NCBI RefSeq assembly: GCF_015595025.1
Contig: NZ_JADNRL010000009.1
Location: 81,537 to 145,536, forward strand
DNA length: 64,000 bases
Source of the DNA: Halomonas sp. KAO
GTDB lineage: Bacteria; Pseudomonadota; Gammaproteobacteria; Pseudomonadales; Halomonadaceae
Direction: 5' to 3'
The stretch's first letter is position 1; the number at the start of each line of letters is the position of its first letter. Shown piece after piece: positions 16,014-26,346 of this stretch. The notes beneath the pieces were generated by a model. The model searched no databases. It had not been told where the DNA came from and saw only the letters and a list, made by a program, of their open reading frames with translations. A program made the position numbers and the translations under genes.

Positions 16014-16865
16014 ATGCCACCGATCAGTCTTAGCCGCGCCCGCCTGCCCGCCACCCTGGAGATCGAGGTACTCGATGAGTATGGCGATCACCGTCGCCAG
16101 GCGATTGCCGCCGAGCGTCCTCTGACCCTCTATCTCAACAAGCGAGAGATCGTCACCCTGATGACCCTGGGGGCAGACCCCGAGGCGCTGGTGGCGGGCT
16201 ATCTGCGCAATCAGGGATTGATAGAGCGTCGCGAGGACCTGGTGGCGGTGCATGTCGACTGGGAGGTGGAGGCCGCGGCGGTGGTCACGCGCCACCTTCC
16301 CGAGGATCTCGACGAGCGGCTCGGGCATCGCACCGTGACCACCGGATGTGGCCAGGGTACGGTCTTCGGTCGGCTGCTGGATGCCGTGCCCCAGCAGCCT
16401 CTTTCCGTCGAGCCGGTTCGCCAGTCGGTCCTCTATGCACTACTCGAGAACCTGGGGGCCTATAACGAGACCTACCGCAGCGCCGGAGCGGTGCATGGCT
16501 GTGCACTCTGCCGGCAGTCCGAGGTGCTCGACTTCGTGGAGGACGTGGGACGCCACAATGCGGTGGATACCCTGGCGGGGCGTCAATGGCTGGGAGAGGG
16601 GGCTATCGAAGCGTCGGATATCTTCTATACCACCGGTCGCCTGACCTCGGAGATGGTGATCAAGGTGGCCCAGATGGGCATCGGGGTGCTGGTATCGCGC
16701 TCGGGGGTGACCCAGAAGGGCGTGGAGCTGGCGGAGCGGTTCGGCGTCATGCTGATCGCCCGCGCCAAGGGGCGCCATTTCCAGGCGATCCATGCTCATC
16801 GACGCCTCGAGCTTGATGCCGTCCCCGCCAGGCGCCCGGGGGACAAGCGACGCGAGAAGGCCTGA
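16014..16865 (+). CDS. fdhD: Formate dehydrogenase accessory sulfurtransferase FdhD
   Basis: This 283-residue protein is the FdhD family member that moves sulfur from the cysteine desulfurase IscS to the molybdenum cofactor of formate dehydrogenase, a step required for activity. The sulfur-carrying CxxC motif is present as Cys163 and Cys166 in HGCALC. Other family blocks are FVEDVGRHNAVD, IFYTTGRLTSEMV and VSRSGVTQKGVELA. It is transcribed away from the operon it serves, and its stop abuts the stop of the convergent cupin regulator without any gap. Confidence 0.95.
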   Translation: MPPISLSRARLPATLEIEVLDEYGDHRRQAIAAERPLTLYLNKREIVTLMTLGADPEALVAGYLRNQGLIERREDLVAVHVDWEVEAAAVVTRHLPEDLDERLGHRTVTTGCGQGTVFGRLLDAVPQQPLSVEPVRQSVLYALLENLGAYNETYRSAGAVHGCALCRQSEVLDFVEDVGRHNAVDTLAGRQWLGEGAIEASDIFYTTGRLTSEMVIKVAQMGIGVLVSRSGVTQKGVELAERFGVMLIARAKGRHFQAIHAHRRLELDAVPARRPGDKRREKA

Positions 16866-17498
16866 TCAGGCGGCCTCACCGCGGGTACAGACCGATAGCA
16901 CCACGGCATCCTGTTCGCTGGTAGAGACCAGCGCATGGCCCATGGCGCTGTCGAAATAGATGCTGTCGCCGCTCTCCAGGCGTAACGGTTCGTAGAACTC
17001 CGAGTAGAGCAGGATCTCGCCCTCCAGCACCATCAGAAACTCCTCGCCGTCATGGCGCACCCACTCGCTGAAGTCCTCGAAGGCGCGTGCCCGCACGATG
17101 GTCTTGAAGGGAATCATGCGCTTCTGTGCCAGCTCGCAGCTCAGCAGCTCATGTTCATAGGTGGGTGTCGGGTGCAGGTCGCCCTGGCCACGGCGAGTCA
17201 GGTCGCGGCGCCCCATAGTGCGAGTCTGCTGGCGTGGCGGGGAGAGAAGCTGGGGCAGGTCGATGTCCAGCCCGCCGATCAGCTTCTGAACCGCGGTGAA
17301 GGTCGGCGAGATCTGGTCATTCTCGATCTTCGACAGGGTGGAGCGGGCGAGCCCCGTGCGCTGGCTGACATCCTCCAGCGTCCACTGGTTAGAGAGACGT
17401 ATCTCGCGGAGACGCTCGCCGAGGCGCAGCGGTTCCACGAAGGGCTTGCGCCCGGAGGCGATGCGCAGGGCGGCATCCTGGTCGGTGGTATCTGGCAT
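16866..17498 (-). CDS. XRE-family transcriptional regulator with C-terminal cupin domain
   Basis: The 210-residue protein has an N-terminal helix-turn-helix (LREIRLSNQWTLEDVSQRTGLARSTLSKIEN, about residues 29-59). A cupin sensor domain follows (about 125-205, with EWVRHDGEEFLMVLEGEI and LESGDSIYFDSAMGHALV). Such regulators bind small metabolites in the cupin pocket. It lies 63 bases after the deacetylase gene in the same direction and is probably cotranscribed, so it may control the deacetylase/acetyltransferase pair; control of fdhD is less likely since that gene converges on it. The ligand is unknown. Confidence 0.88.
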   Translation of the reverse strand: MPDTTDQDAALRIASGRKPFVEPLRLGERLREIRLSNQWTLEDVSQRTGLARSTLSKIENDQISPTFTAVQKLIGGLDIDLPQLLSPPRQQTRTMGRRDLTRRGQGDLHPTPTYEHELLSCELAQKRMIPFKTIVRARAFEDFSEWVRHDGEEFLMVLEGEILLYSEFYEPLRLESGDSIYFDSAMGHALVSTSEQDAVVLSVCTRGEAA

Positions 17499-17561
17499 GC
17501 TCTTTTGTTCACTATAGGAAACAGATTTTCCTCAGCTTACCACAGCGCCACCGGGTGTCGG

Positions 17562-18545
17562 CTATCTGCGGTTGCCTTCAACCGCAAGCGTGCTCGGGTC
17601 ATCGTCATCACCCTCACCGAAAGGCAGCCCGAGGAGTGCCTTGACGTGGGCGTCGACGCTGCGTCCCAGTGATGCCAGGTGATAGCCCCCTTCGAGTACC
17701 GATACCAGGCGTCCATCGGCATAGAGCTCGGCAATTTCCAATGCCATCCGTGTGACCCAGTGGAAGTCTTCATCCTCCAGGCAGAGCTCGGCCATATCAT
17801 CCTCGCGATGGGCGTCGAAGCCTGAGGAGAGCAGCACCAGATCGGGCTTGAAACGATGCAGGGCGGGTAGCCAGTCATCCTCGATGGCCTGGCGAAAGCC
17901 AGCACTGGCGGTGCCGGCGGAGAGTGGCGTGTTGACCACGTTCTGCCACTCGCTACGCAGGTACCGCCAGGGGTAGAAGGGGAACTGGAAGCTGGTGCAG
18001 ACCAGTACTTCGGGGTCATCCTTGAAGATGTCGATGGTGCCATTGCACTGGTGGACATCGAAGTCGAGGATGGCGATGCGACGCGCACCGTATTTCTCGC
18101 GGGCATAGGCGGCGCCCACCGCGATGTTGTTATAGAAACAGAACCCCATGGCGTCGGTGGCTTCGGCATGGTGGCCGGGCGGGCGCACCGCACAGAAGAC
18201 GTTGTCGGACTGGCGACGAAACACCTGGTCGACACCGCGGAGCACCGCACCGGCGGCGACGCGCGCCGCCTTGAGGCTGTCGGGGTTCATCATGGTGTCA
18301 CTGTCCAGGGTGACGATGCCCGTCTCCGGCACGCACTTGTCCAGGGCGCGAAGGTGGCGCACGGGATGAACCAGGGCGAGCTCCTCCTCGGTCGCCAGGC
18401 GCGCCTCGGTCTGCATGGTCTGCTGCAGGGTTCCCGTCAGGGAGAGGCGAGCGCGAATCGCCTCGAGTCTCAGGGGACTTTCCGGGTGCTCAGGCCCCAT
18501 ATGGTGAAGCTGGCAGTCGGGATGCGTGATATATCCGGTAATCAT
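17562..18545 (-). CDS. Histone deacetylase family protein (class II-like lysine deacetylase)
   Basis: The 327-residue enzyme has the zinc-hydrolase motifs of the family: an RPPGHHAE block near residue 130, FCFYNNIAVGAAYA, ILDFDVHQCNGT with the Asp and His that hold zinc, and LLSSGFDAHREDD. The family removes acetyl groups from lysines or from polyamines. The ATG at 18545 has GGAG 7 bases upstream; a start four codons earlier is possible. It is transcribed divergently from the Pat-type acetyltransferase 122 bases away, so protein or acetyl-CoA synthetase deacetylation is the most attractive role. An acetylpolyamine hydrolase role cannot be excluded. Confidence 0.9.
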   Translation of the reverse strand: MITGYITHPDCQLHHMGPEHPESPLRLEAIRARLSLTGTLQQTMQTEARLATEEELALVHPVRHLRALDKCVPETGIVTLDSDTMMNPDSLKAARVAAGAVLRGVDQVFRRQSDNVFCAVRPPGHHAEATDAMGFCFYNNIAVGAAYAREKYGARRIAILDFDVHQCNGTIDIFKDDPEVLVCTSFQFPFYPWRYLRSEWQNVVNTPLSAGTASAGFRQAIEDDWLPALHRFKPDLVLLSSGFDAHREDDMAELCLEDEDFHWVTRMALEIAELYADGRLVSVLEGGYHLASLGRSVDAHVKALLGLPFGEGDDDDPSTLAVEGNRR

Positions 18546-18667
18546 GTGGCTCTCCATGCAGACCCGGCTCACTTTACTTGTCTCGAGCCCTTGCCAGACA
18601 GTGTCAATAGGTCGTACACAGTAGGCAGTTACCTCAAGCGCCATGCGCCAACTGCCGGGAGATCTCA

Positions 18668-21415
18668 GTGAGTACCCGTTTCCTTCACCACTTCTTCGAA
18701 CCCGGTACCATCGCCGTGATCGGTGCCTCGGAAAAGCCGGGATCCCTGGGGGGGATCGTCATCCGCAACCTTCTCGAGGGGGAGTATCCCGGCGCCATCT
18801 GGGCGGTGAACCCCAAGGGCTACAGCAGCGTACACGGTCAACCGGGCTTCTCCCGGGTGTCTCAGCTTCCCGAGGTGCCCGACCTGGCGGTGATCTGTTC
18901 CCCGATCGAGACGGTGCCGGGGCGTATCGCCAGGCTGGGAAGCTTCGGCTGTCGTGCCGCCCTGGTGCTTTCCGGCGGCTCACACCTCGACGAGGAGCGC
19001 GACGGCAAGGCCTCGATTCGCAGCCGAATGCTGGATGCCGCCCGTGCCTCGGGCATCCGCGTGCTGGGCCCCGAGTGCATGGGTCTGATCGTTCCCGGCC
19101 GCCGACTCAACGCCTCCTATGCCAGCCAGACCATCAAGCGGGGCAAGGTCGCCTACCTGGGCCAGTCGGGCATGCTGGGCACGGCGATGATCGACTGGGC
19201 GGCGGGGCGTGGGGTGGGCTTTTCTCACCTGATCACCCTGGGGGACAGCGTCGATGTGATGCTTCCCGACCTGCTCGACTACATCAACCAGTACTCGCCC
19301 AGCCAGGCCATCCTGCTGCATCTCGAGAAGGTGATGGATGCCCAACACTTCATGACGGCGTTGCGCGATGCGTCGCGCAATCGCCTGGTGCTGGCCATCA
19401 AGAGCGGGCGGACCCGCCAGTCCGACCTGACGGAGCTGCCGCCGACCCCGGGAATCGCCAATCGCGACCAGATCTTCGATGCCGCCTTCTCGCGTGCCGG
19501 CGTGGTTAGGGTCCATGACTCCGACGAGCTGTTCGACGCCCTGATGACCCTGTCGCGGATGAAGCCCCTGCGCGGGGATCGCCTGGCGATCGTCTCTAAC
19601 GGTCTGGGGCCGGCGATGCTGGCCATCGACAAGTTGATCACCGCCGGTGGCAAGCTGGCGGACTTCACCGAGGAGACGCGTCGAACCCTGCGCAGTGGTG
19701 GCCTGGATATCAGCAAGCCCGGCGAGAATCCCGTCGATCTGGGGGGCAACGCCACCCCTGAGATGATGGTGGATGCCCTGGAGGTGGTGGCGGGAGATCC
19801 CAACGTCGATGCGGTGCTGGTGGTACATGCACCCACTCGGCTAGCGCCTTCCAGGGTCACCGCCCAGGCGCTGGTGGCCAATCGCAAACGCTTTCGGCGT
19901 AACCTGCTGACCAGCTTCATGGGGCTGGAGGAGGCCTTTTCCGCACGGCACGAGTGTAACCTGGCGGGCATTCCTACCTACGTCTCCCCCGAACAGGCGA
20001 TCAAGGCCTTCATGCACATGGTGGACTATCAGCGTGTGCAGTCACTGCTGCAGGAGACGCCTCCCAGCCTGCCATTTTCCACGAATCGCGAGATTCGGAT
20101 GCGGTGCCGCAAGCTGATCGAGTCGGTCAAGGCCGAAGGGCGAGAGACCCTGACGCACTCCGAGGCCGCTCAGGTGCTCGAGGCCTACGGCATTCCTGTG
20201 GCGGCCAGCCGCTATGTGAGGACGGCAGAAGAGGGCGCCCTGGCAGCACAAGCCCTGGGTGGCAGCATGGCGTTGAAGGTGGTCCATGAGGGCAACTGTC
20301 GGCCATTTCGGTACCGCAAGCACCCACACCGCCTCTCGGCGGGGCTGCTTCAGGACCTGAAGACGCCGCAGCAGGTGGCGGAGGGCATCGAGCTGCTGCG
20401 AGAGAAGGTCGCCGAGAACTATCCCGCCTTCGAGGTTCGCGAGTACTGCCTGCAGCCGATGCAGCGGGGCAAGCACTCCATGCAGGTGTGTGCGGGAATT
20501 ACCCGCGACCCGGTATTCGGCCCCGTGGTGGTATTCGGGATCGGAGGTTACAAGGTCAATATCCTGGCCGATCGTCAGGTCGCTCTGCCGCCGCTCAATA
20601 TGCGGCTGGCCGAGGATCTGGTGGAGCACACCCATGTCGCACGTCTGATCCACGAACACTCGAGCGACCCCGAGCGTGATATCGACCGACTGTGCCAGCT
20701 ACTGGTCAAGTTGTCGCAGATGGCCACCGACCTTCTCGAGCTGCGGGGGCTGGAGATCAATCCGCTGCTGCTCAATCGAGATGGCGTGGTCGCGGTAGAC
20801 TTCGCCATGGACCTGGGACGCCCGGCTCGCTTCGCGATCATGCCCTATCCCGAGGAGCTTCGAGAGTGGACCACGCTGAATAATGGCTGGGAGGTCGAGG
20901 TCCGTCCCATCCGGGCAGAGGATGCCCCGCTGATTACCAGTTTCCATGACAAGCTCTCGGAAGAGAGCATTCGATTCCGATACTTCCATAACAAGGCCGA
21001 TCTGACCCAGCGTGACCTGTCGATGCTCTCGCATATCAACTACGACCGGCAGATGGCCTTTATCGCCGAGCACCTGCTGGAAGATGGTCGCAAGGAGATG
21101 CTGGGCGTGGTCCGGGTCTGGAACGACCCCGACAACATTCGTACCGAGTTTTCCGTCATCATCCGCGATGACCTACAGGGCCTGGGGATCGGCAGCCTGC
21201 TGATGAACAAGATGATCAACTATTGCAAGAGTGTCGGAACCCTGGAGATGATCGGCAAGATCATGGTCGATAATCATCCCATGCGGGCGCTGATGAAGCA
21301 CCTGGGCTTCAAGCAGCGCTACAACATGGAGGAGCAGGTGGTGGATGCCGTACTGCGCCTCAACGAGCCCGAGAGTGAGTGGCAACGCCACCGCCTGGAG
21401 AGCCTGTCAGACTGA
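18668..21415 (+). CDS. Pat/YfiQ-type protein lysine acetyltransferase (CoA-ligase-like plus GNAT domains)
   Basis: The 915-residue protein has the layout of bacterial Pat enzymes. A CoA-binding Rossmann domain comes first (TIAVIGASEKPGSLGG near residue 14), then a succinyl-CoA-synthetase-like region (LGQSGMLGTAMIDWAA near 160). An ATP-grasp-like domain (about 490-700) and a C-terminal GNAT domain (about 730-890, with DLQGLGIGSLLMNKMINYCK as acetyl-CoA loop) follow. Pat acetylates lysines such as the catalytic lysine of acetyl-CoA synthetase and so switches it off. I chose the GTG at 18668 because of the GGGAG site at 18656-18660. A hairpin follows the stop. Confidence 0.92.
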   Translation: MSTRFLHHFFEPGTIAVIGASEKPGSLGGIVIRNLLEGEYPGAIWAVNPKGYSSVHGQPGFSRVSQLPEVPDLAVICSPIETVPGRIARLGSFGCRAALVLSGGSHLDEERDGKASIRSRMLDAARASGIRVLGPECMGLIVPGRRLNASYASQTIKRGKVAYLGQSGMLGTAMIDWAAGRGVGFSHLITLGDSVDVMLPDLLDYINQYSPSQAILLHLEKVMDAQHFMTALRDASRNRLVLAIKSGRTRQSDLTELPPTPGIANRDQIFDAAFSRAGVVRVHDSDELFDALMTLSRMKPLRGDRLAIVSNGLGPAMLAIDKLITAGGKLADFTEETRRTLRSGGLDISKPGENPVDLGGNATPEMMVDALEVVAGDPNVDAVLVVHAPTRLAPSRVTAQALVANRKRFRRNLLTSFMGLEEAFSARHECNLAGIPTYVSPEQAIKAFMHMVDYQRVQSLLQETPPSLPFSTNREIRMRCRKLIESVKAEGRETLTHSEAAQVLEAYGIPVAASRYVRTAEEGALAAQALGGSMALKVVHEGNCRPFRYRKHPHRLSAGLLQDLKTPQQVAEGIELLREKVAENYPAFEVREYCLQPMQRGKHSMQVCAGITRDPVFGPVVVFGIGGYKVNILADRQVALPPLNMRLAEDLVEHTHVARLIHEHSSDPERDIDRLCQLLVKLSQMATDLLELRGLEINPLLLNRDGVVAVDFAMDLGRPARFAIMPYPEELREWTTLNNGWEVEVRPIRAEDAPLITSFHDKLSEESIRFRYFHNKADLTQRDLSMLSHINYDRQMAFIAEHLLEDGRKEMLGVVRVWNDPDNIRTEFSVIIRDDLQGLGIGSLLMNKMINYCKSVGTLEMIGKIMVDNHPMRALMKHLGFKQRYNMEEQVVDAVLRLNEPESEWQRHRLESLSD

Positions 21416-21445
21416 GGGGCAGTCGGACTGGTGACGGATAGTGAC

Positions 21446-21467
21446 GCCCCGTCCAGTAGGACGGGGC
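21446..21467 (+). terminator. Possible terminator hairpin after the acetyltransferase gene
   Basis: GCCCCGTCC / GGACGGGGC form a perfect 9-bp stem with loop AGTA, 30 bases after the stop. There is no T run, so termination may be weak or factor-dependent. It lies between two convergent genes. Confidence 0.4.
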
Positions 21468-21546
21468 AGCCAGGACGTGCCAGGTTCGAGCAGCACCTAT
21501 ACATGAAATATGAATGGGGCTTCCCGGGGCGGGTCTAGGGTGTCAT

Positions 21547-22188
21547 CTAGGGTGCCAGACGGAAATGATGCCAGGCGCCGTCACGATGTTCGTAGCGGAT
21601 GCGGTCATGCAGGCGGCTGGGCTGACCCTGCCAGAATTCGATCATTTCGGGAATGACGCGATAGCCACCCCAGTGGACCGGACGGTTGATCTCCTGGCCC
21701 TCATAGGCCTGCTCGAATCGGCTCTTGCGCTCCTCGATCCAGCTACGGTCGGGAATCACCACGCTCTGGGTCGCGATCCAGGCCCCCAGCTGGCTGGCCC
21801 GCGGGCGGCTGGCAAAGTACTCGTTGGACTCCTGCTCGCTGACCTGCTCGACGTTTCCCTCGATGCGCACCTGGCGAGACAGCGACGGCCACCAGAATGT
21901 CAGGGCGGCCCGGGGCACGTTGGTCAGCTCGCTGCCCTTGTGACTGTGGTAGTTGGTGTAGAAGACGAAGCCGTTAGCGTCGACTCCCTTGAGCAGCACC
22001 ACGCGTGCATGGGGACGCCCCTGGCTGTCCACCGTGGCCAGCGTCATGGCATTTCCATCGAGGCCCTCACTCTCCAGCGCCAGGGTCAACCACTCCTCGA
22101 ACAGCGGCATGGGGTCATCGGTCGCCTGCGACTCGTCGAGCTGTCCACCCTCGTAGTCACGGCGGATATCGGAAATGTTGCGTGTCAT
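21547..22188 (-). CDS. pdxH: Pyridoxamine 5'-phosphate oxidase
   Basis: The 213-residue product is a normal-length PdxH, the FMN enzyme that oxidises pyridoxine or pyridoxamine 5'-phosphate to pyridoxal 5'-phosphate. Visible signatures are ATVDSQGRPHARVVLLKG with FYTNYHSHKGSEL (FMN-binding), RQVRIEGNVEQ, and the C-terminal WGGYRVIPEMIEFWQG and RLHDRIRYE substrate-site motifs. It is a single gene, convergent with the acetyltransferase gene and followed in the same direction by nothing closer than that gene's hairpin. Confidence 0.97.
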   Translation of the reverse strand: MTRNISDIRRDYEGGQLDESQATDDPMPLFEEWLTLALESEGLDGNAMTLATVDSQGRPHARVVLLKGVDANGFVFYTNYHSHKGSELTNVPRAALTFWWPSLSRQVRIEGNVEQVSEQESNEYFASRPRASQLGAWIATQSVVIPDRSWIEERKSRFEQAYEGQEINRPVHWGGYRVIPEMIEFWQGQPSRLHDRIRYEHRDGAWHHFRLAP

Positions 22189-22308
22189 GGTGATTGTTTC
22201 TCCTGGAAGCTGATGTGCATGGTCGCCGCTTCGCTGGCGCAGCTCAACCGTTGTTTTTGATCGTAGTCAGGATTCCTGGCACTTGGCAGGGGGAATAGAG
22301 TGGCGCCC

Positions 22309-22656
22309 TTATACCATCCAGCCAAGCTGTACCATCGCCATATAGGCCCCGGTACCACCGATGATCGATAGTAACGCGTTGCGCCGCCATAGATGCAGCA
22401 GGGCGACGATCAGCGAGGCTATGATCATTGGCCAGCCGTTGGCACCGGCATTGAGGTGACCGTCGAGGAGCGGACGGAAGTCACGCAAGGCATAGATCAC
22501 CAGAATCATCATCACCGTGGGTGGCAGGTAGCGCCCGAGGTGCAGGATAAGGGGGTGGTCAGCATGTCGCGCGAGGGCCACGAAGGGGGTGACCCGGGTG
22601 GCGAAGGTCGCCAGCGCACAGACGGCGATAAATATCAGCAGGGCCGGGGTGGTCAT
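22309..22656 (-). CDS. azlD: AzlD-type branched-chain amino acid exporter subunit
   Basis: The 115-residue hydrophobic protein has about four membrane segments and is the usual small partner of AzlC. The pair forms an inner-membrane exporter (LIV-E type) for branched-chain amino acids and analogues such as azaleucine. Its start overlaps the azlC stop by 4 bases (ATGA), which supports tight coupling. The substrate is inferred from the family. Confidence 0.88.
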   Translation of the reverse strand: MTTPALLIFIAVCALATFATRVTPFVALARHADHPLILHLGRYLPPTVMMILVIYALRDFRPLLDGHLNAGANGWPMIIASLIVALLHLWRRNALLSIIGGTGAYMAMVQLGWMV

Positions 22657-23402
22657 GGGCGGGTCTCCTGATGGCGGCCGAGTGAGTAGTGGAACAGCAG
22701 GATGAGGCTGGCCGCGCCGATGGCGCTCAACAGCAGATGGCGGTCAGGTACCAGCCATATCCCGGCAAGCCCGGTCAGCAGGGCGATGGCAAAGGGTAGC
22801 CAGCGACGCAGCCGGCGCGCCTGCTCGAGGGTGAGCACGATAAACAGTGCCGTCAGGGCAAACTCGATCCCCTGGCTATTGAAGGTCAGCGTGGTACCCG
22901 CCAACACCCCGGCGATGGAGCCGAGCACCCACCAGGCCTGGTTGAGCAGGCAGATGCGGAAGGCCAGGGCATGATCATGGCCATGTGCGGCGGCGGGCAG
23001 GGTGGTGATCAGCGAATAGGTCTCGTCGGTCAGGGCAAAGATCATGTAGGGCTTGCGCCAGCCGGCACCCTGATAACGCTTGAGCAGTGATAGCCCATAG
23101 AAGAGGTGGCGGGAGTTGAGCATCAGCGTGGCCACCGCCAGCTCCATCAGTCCGGCGCCGGCGGCAAGCAGTGCCACGGCGAGAAACTGGCCAGCGCCGG
23201 CATAGATGATCAGTGACATCAGTACCGCCGCCCACCAGGGCACGCCGACTTCCACGGCCAGGATGCCATAGGCGGCACCCAGCGGCAGATAGCCGAACAT
23301 GACCGGCAGTGTGAGCTTCCCGGCTTCCTTCCAGGCGTGAGGTGGCGACACGGTGATAAACTCCCTTGCTGCTGATGGATGGCGGTGAATGACGACAGTC
23401 AT
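22653..23402 (-). CDS. azlC: AzlC family amino acid exporter subunit
   Basis: The 249-residue membrane protein has the AzlC block LTLPVMFGYLPLGAAYGILA near residue 30, followed by five to seven helices including GAGQFLAVALLAAGA and LMLNSRHLFYGLSLL. With AzlD it exports branched-chain amino acids. The frame is open to 23477, but the upstream part is an unlikely N-terminus; the ATG at 23402 gives normal length, though its ribosome site is weak. The gene is divergent from the cytochrome b gene. Confidence 0.9.
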   Translation of the reverse strand: MTVVIHRHPSAAREFITVSPPHAWKEAGKLTLPVMFGYLPLGAAYGILAVEVGVPWWAAVLMSLIIYAGAGQFLAVALLAAGAGLMELAVATLMLNSRHLFYGLSLLKRYQGAGWRKPYMIFALTDETYSLITTLPAAAHGHDHALAFRICLLNQAWWVLGSIAGVLAGTTLTFNSQGIEFALTALFIVLTLEQARRLRRWLPFAIALLTGLAGIWLVPDRHLLLSAIGAASLILLFHYSLGRHQETRP

Positions 23403-23470
23403 ATTAAGGTAGATCCACCGGCTTGACAGCTTTTTGCAAGAAATTCGACTAATGTTGGCAAGGAGGCGAG

Positions 23471-24169
23471 ATGACACGACTAAAGGTCTGGGATATTCCT
23501 GTACGGCTCTTCCATTGGTCTCTGGTGGTCCTGGTGGGGCTATCCTTCTACACCATGAAGACGGAAGGGGCCCCCTTCGTCTTTCCCATCGAGATTCATG
23601 CCCGGGCGGGCTATCTGCTGGTGGGGCTTCTGCTGTTTCGTTGGCTCTGGGGCCTGTGGGGCAGCCCCCATGCGCGCTTTACGAGCTTTTTATACCCACC
23701 GGGCCGCATGCTCGATTACGGCCGGCGTCTGCTGCGTGGCAAACCTCCTCACTATGCCGGCCACAACCCGCTGGGGGGCGCCATGGTGCTGCTCATGCTG
23801 ATATCGCTGACGTTTCAGGCGGCAAGTGGTCTGTTTCTGACCGACGATATCTTCTTCGATGCACCACTCCACGGCTGGGCAAGCAGCGGGATCGTCAAGT
23901 CCCTCGCCTCGCTTCACTCCCTGAATGCCGACCTGCTGGTGGTGTTGATCGCCGCGCATCTGATGGCGCTGCTGCTCCATCGTTTCAAGGGGGAGCGGCT
24001 GGTGAGTGCCATGATCACCGGTCGCAAGGCATTCGATGGCCGTCCGGAGGATGAGCCGGCGGAGGGATTGAAGCCGAGATTCAGGAACGACAGGATCGCG
24101 ATTCTCCCCCTGGCGCTGGTGGTGCTCGCGCTCTCTTCCTTGCCCGTTATCTGGCTCTGGAGCGCCTGA
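23471..24169 (+). CDS. Cytochrome b561-like membrane protein
   Basis: The 232-residue protein matches cytochrome b/b6-type membrane domains (Ni-hydrogenase cytochrome b family). It begins VWDIPVRLFHWSLVVLVG with the first heme histidine, continues with HARAGYLLVGLLLFRWLWG, and has later histidines near HSLNADLLVVLIAAHLMALLLH. A polar loop and a final helix close the chain. Such proteins move electrons between quinol and a periplasmic c-type cytochrome. A cytochrome c' gene converges on it 100 bases away, so the two are likely redox partners. An AAGGAGG site lies 6 bases before the ATG. Confidence 0.88.
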   Translation: MTRLKVWDIPVRLFHWSLVVLVGLSFYTMKTEGAPFVFPIEIHARAGYLLVGLLLFRWLWGLWGSPHARFTSFLYPPGRMLDYGRRLLRGKPPHYAGHNPLGGAMVLLMLISLTFQAASGLFLTDDIFFDAPLHGWASSGIVKSLASLHSLNADLLVVLIAAHLMALLLHRFKGERLVSAMITGRKAFDGRPEDEPAEGLKPRFRNDRIAILPLALVVLALSSLPVIWLWSA

Positions 24170-24183
24170 TCGGCGGTATCCTG

Positions 24184-24235
24184 TAAAAAGCCACGGGGCG
24201 GCCTGAGGGCCGCCCCGTGGGTCCGATACTTTTTA
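24184..24235. terminator. Bidirectional terminator between cytochrome b and cytochrome c' genes
   Basis: A perfect 13-bp stem CCACGGGGCGGCC / GGCCGCCCCGTGG with loop TGAG sits between two convergent genes. On the minus strand it is followed directly by CTTTTTAC. On the plus strand a T5 run comes only after ten bases, so the hairpin serves the cytochrome c' gene best. Confidence 0.8.
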
Positions 24236-24270
24236 CGAGCTACACTTCGCTATCTCCGCGGCAGGTGGTC

Positions 24271-24744
24271 TCACTCGGCACGGTAATCGTCGTGGCATCC
24301 CTTGCAGCTCTTGCCGACGGCACCGACCTGGGCGCGTAGAGCGCTGAACGCCTCACCATCCTCCACCATCTGGGCCAGGGTGGCAGCTTCCCGCTCGAAG
24401 GTCTCCTGACGCTCCTCGAAGCCTGCCCAGTCGTCGCCGATCTTGGCCAGAGCGCCGGTCTCGATACCGTGGCCGTCACCCCTCAGGGTGCCTTCCATAA
24501 AGCCTTCCCAGGGCAGGTGGGCAACGGCGGCCAGGTTGTTCGCACGCGTGGCAAATGCCTCCTCGTCATACTCCATATCGCCCTTGGCCATGGCACCCAT
24601 GGGGCCCATCTGCCAGCCCATCACGCTGAGGGCGGATTGGCGATAGTGGATGGCGTCTTCGGGCTCGGCGGCCTGAGCGACGATTGGCAGCGCCAGGGCA
24701 GCCGAGAGGCCAAGGGCGAGCAGCGGGCGAAACATTACGGTCAT
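24271..24744 (-). CDS. Cytochrome c' (periplasmic)
   Basis: The 157-residue protein has a signal peptide (RPLLALGLSAALALPIVAQA, cleaved near residue 24) and one C-terminal heme site CKGCH with Cys147, Cys150 and His151, ending DDYRAE. This is the layout of class II cytochromes c', four-helix bundles that bind NO and other small ligands. The ATG at 24744 follows AAAGGAGCTCGTG; the longer open frame has no signal peptide at its start. It converges on the cytochrome b561-like gene, which probably reduces it. Confidence 0.92.
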   Translation of the reverse strand: MTVMFRPLLALGLSAALALPIVAQAAEPEDAIHYRQSALSVMGWQMGPMGAMAKGDMEYDEEAFATRANNLAAVAHLPWEGFMEGTLRGDGHGIETGALAKIGDDWAGFEERQETFEREAATLAQMVEDGEAFSALRAQVGAVGKSCKGCHDDYRAE

Positions 24745-24849
24745 CACGAGCTCCTTTCGTTTTTTTCGATTCGTGTTTCTGATGCGGGTGGGATTATCGG
24801 CCGATTGGCTCGATATACACCACCCCGGCAAGGCTAGCATGGAAGAGGC

Positions 24850-26250
<1,401 letters not shown>

Positions 26251-26346
26251 GCAAGGATTTCCTGGTCTTGGTGTGCAAGCGCCGCCATTGTAGGCTGCCC
26301 CGTGAGGCGATCTCAATCGAGCTGGATCGGCTAGCCTCATCGATCC

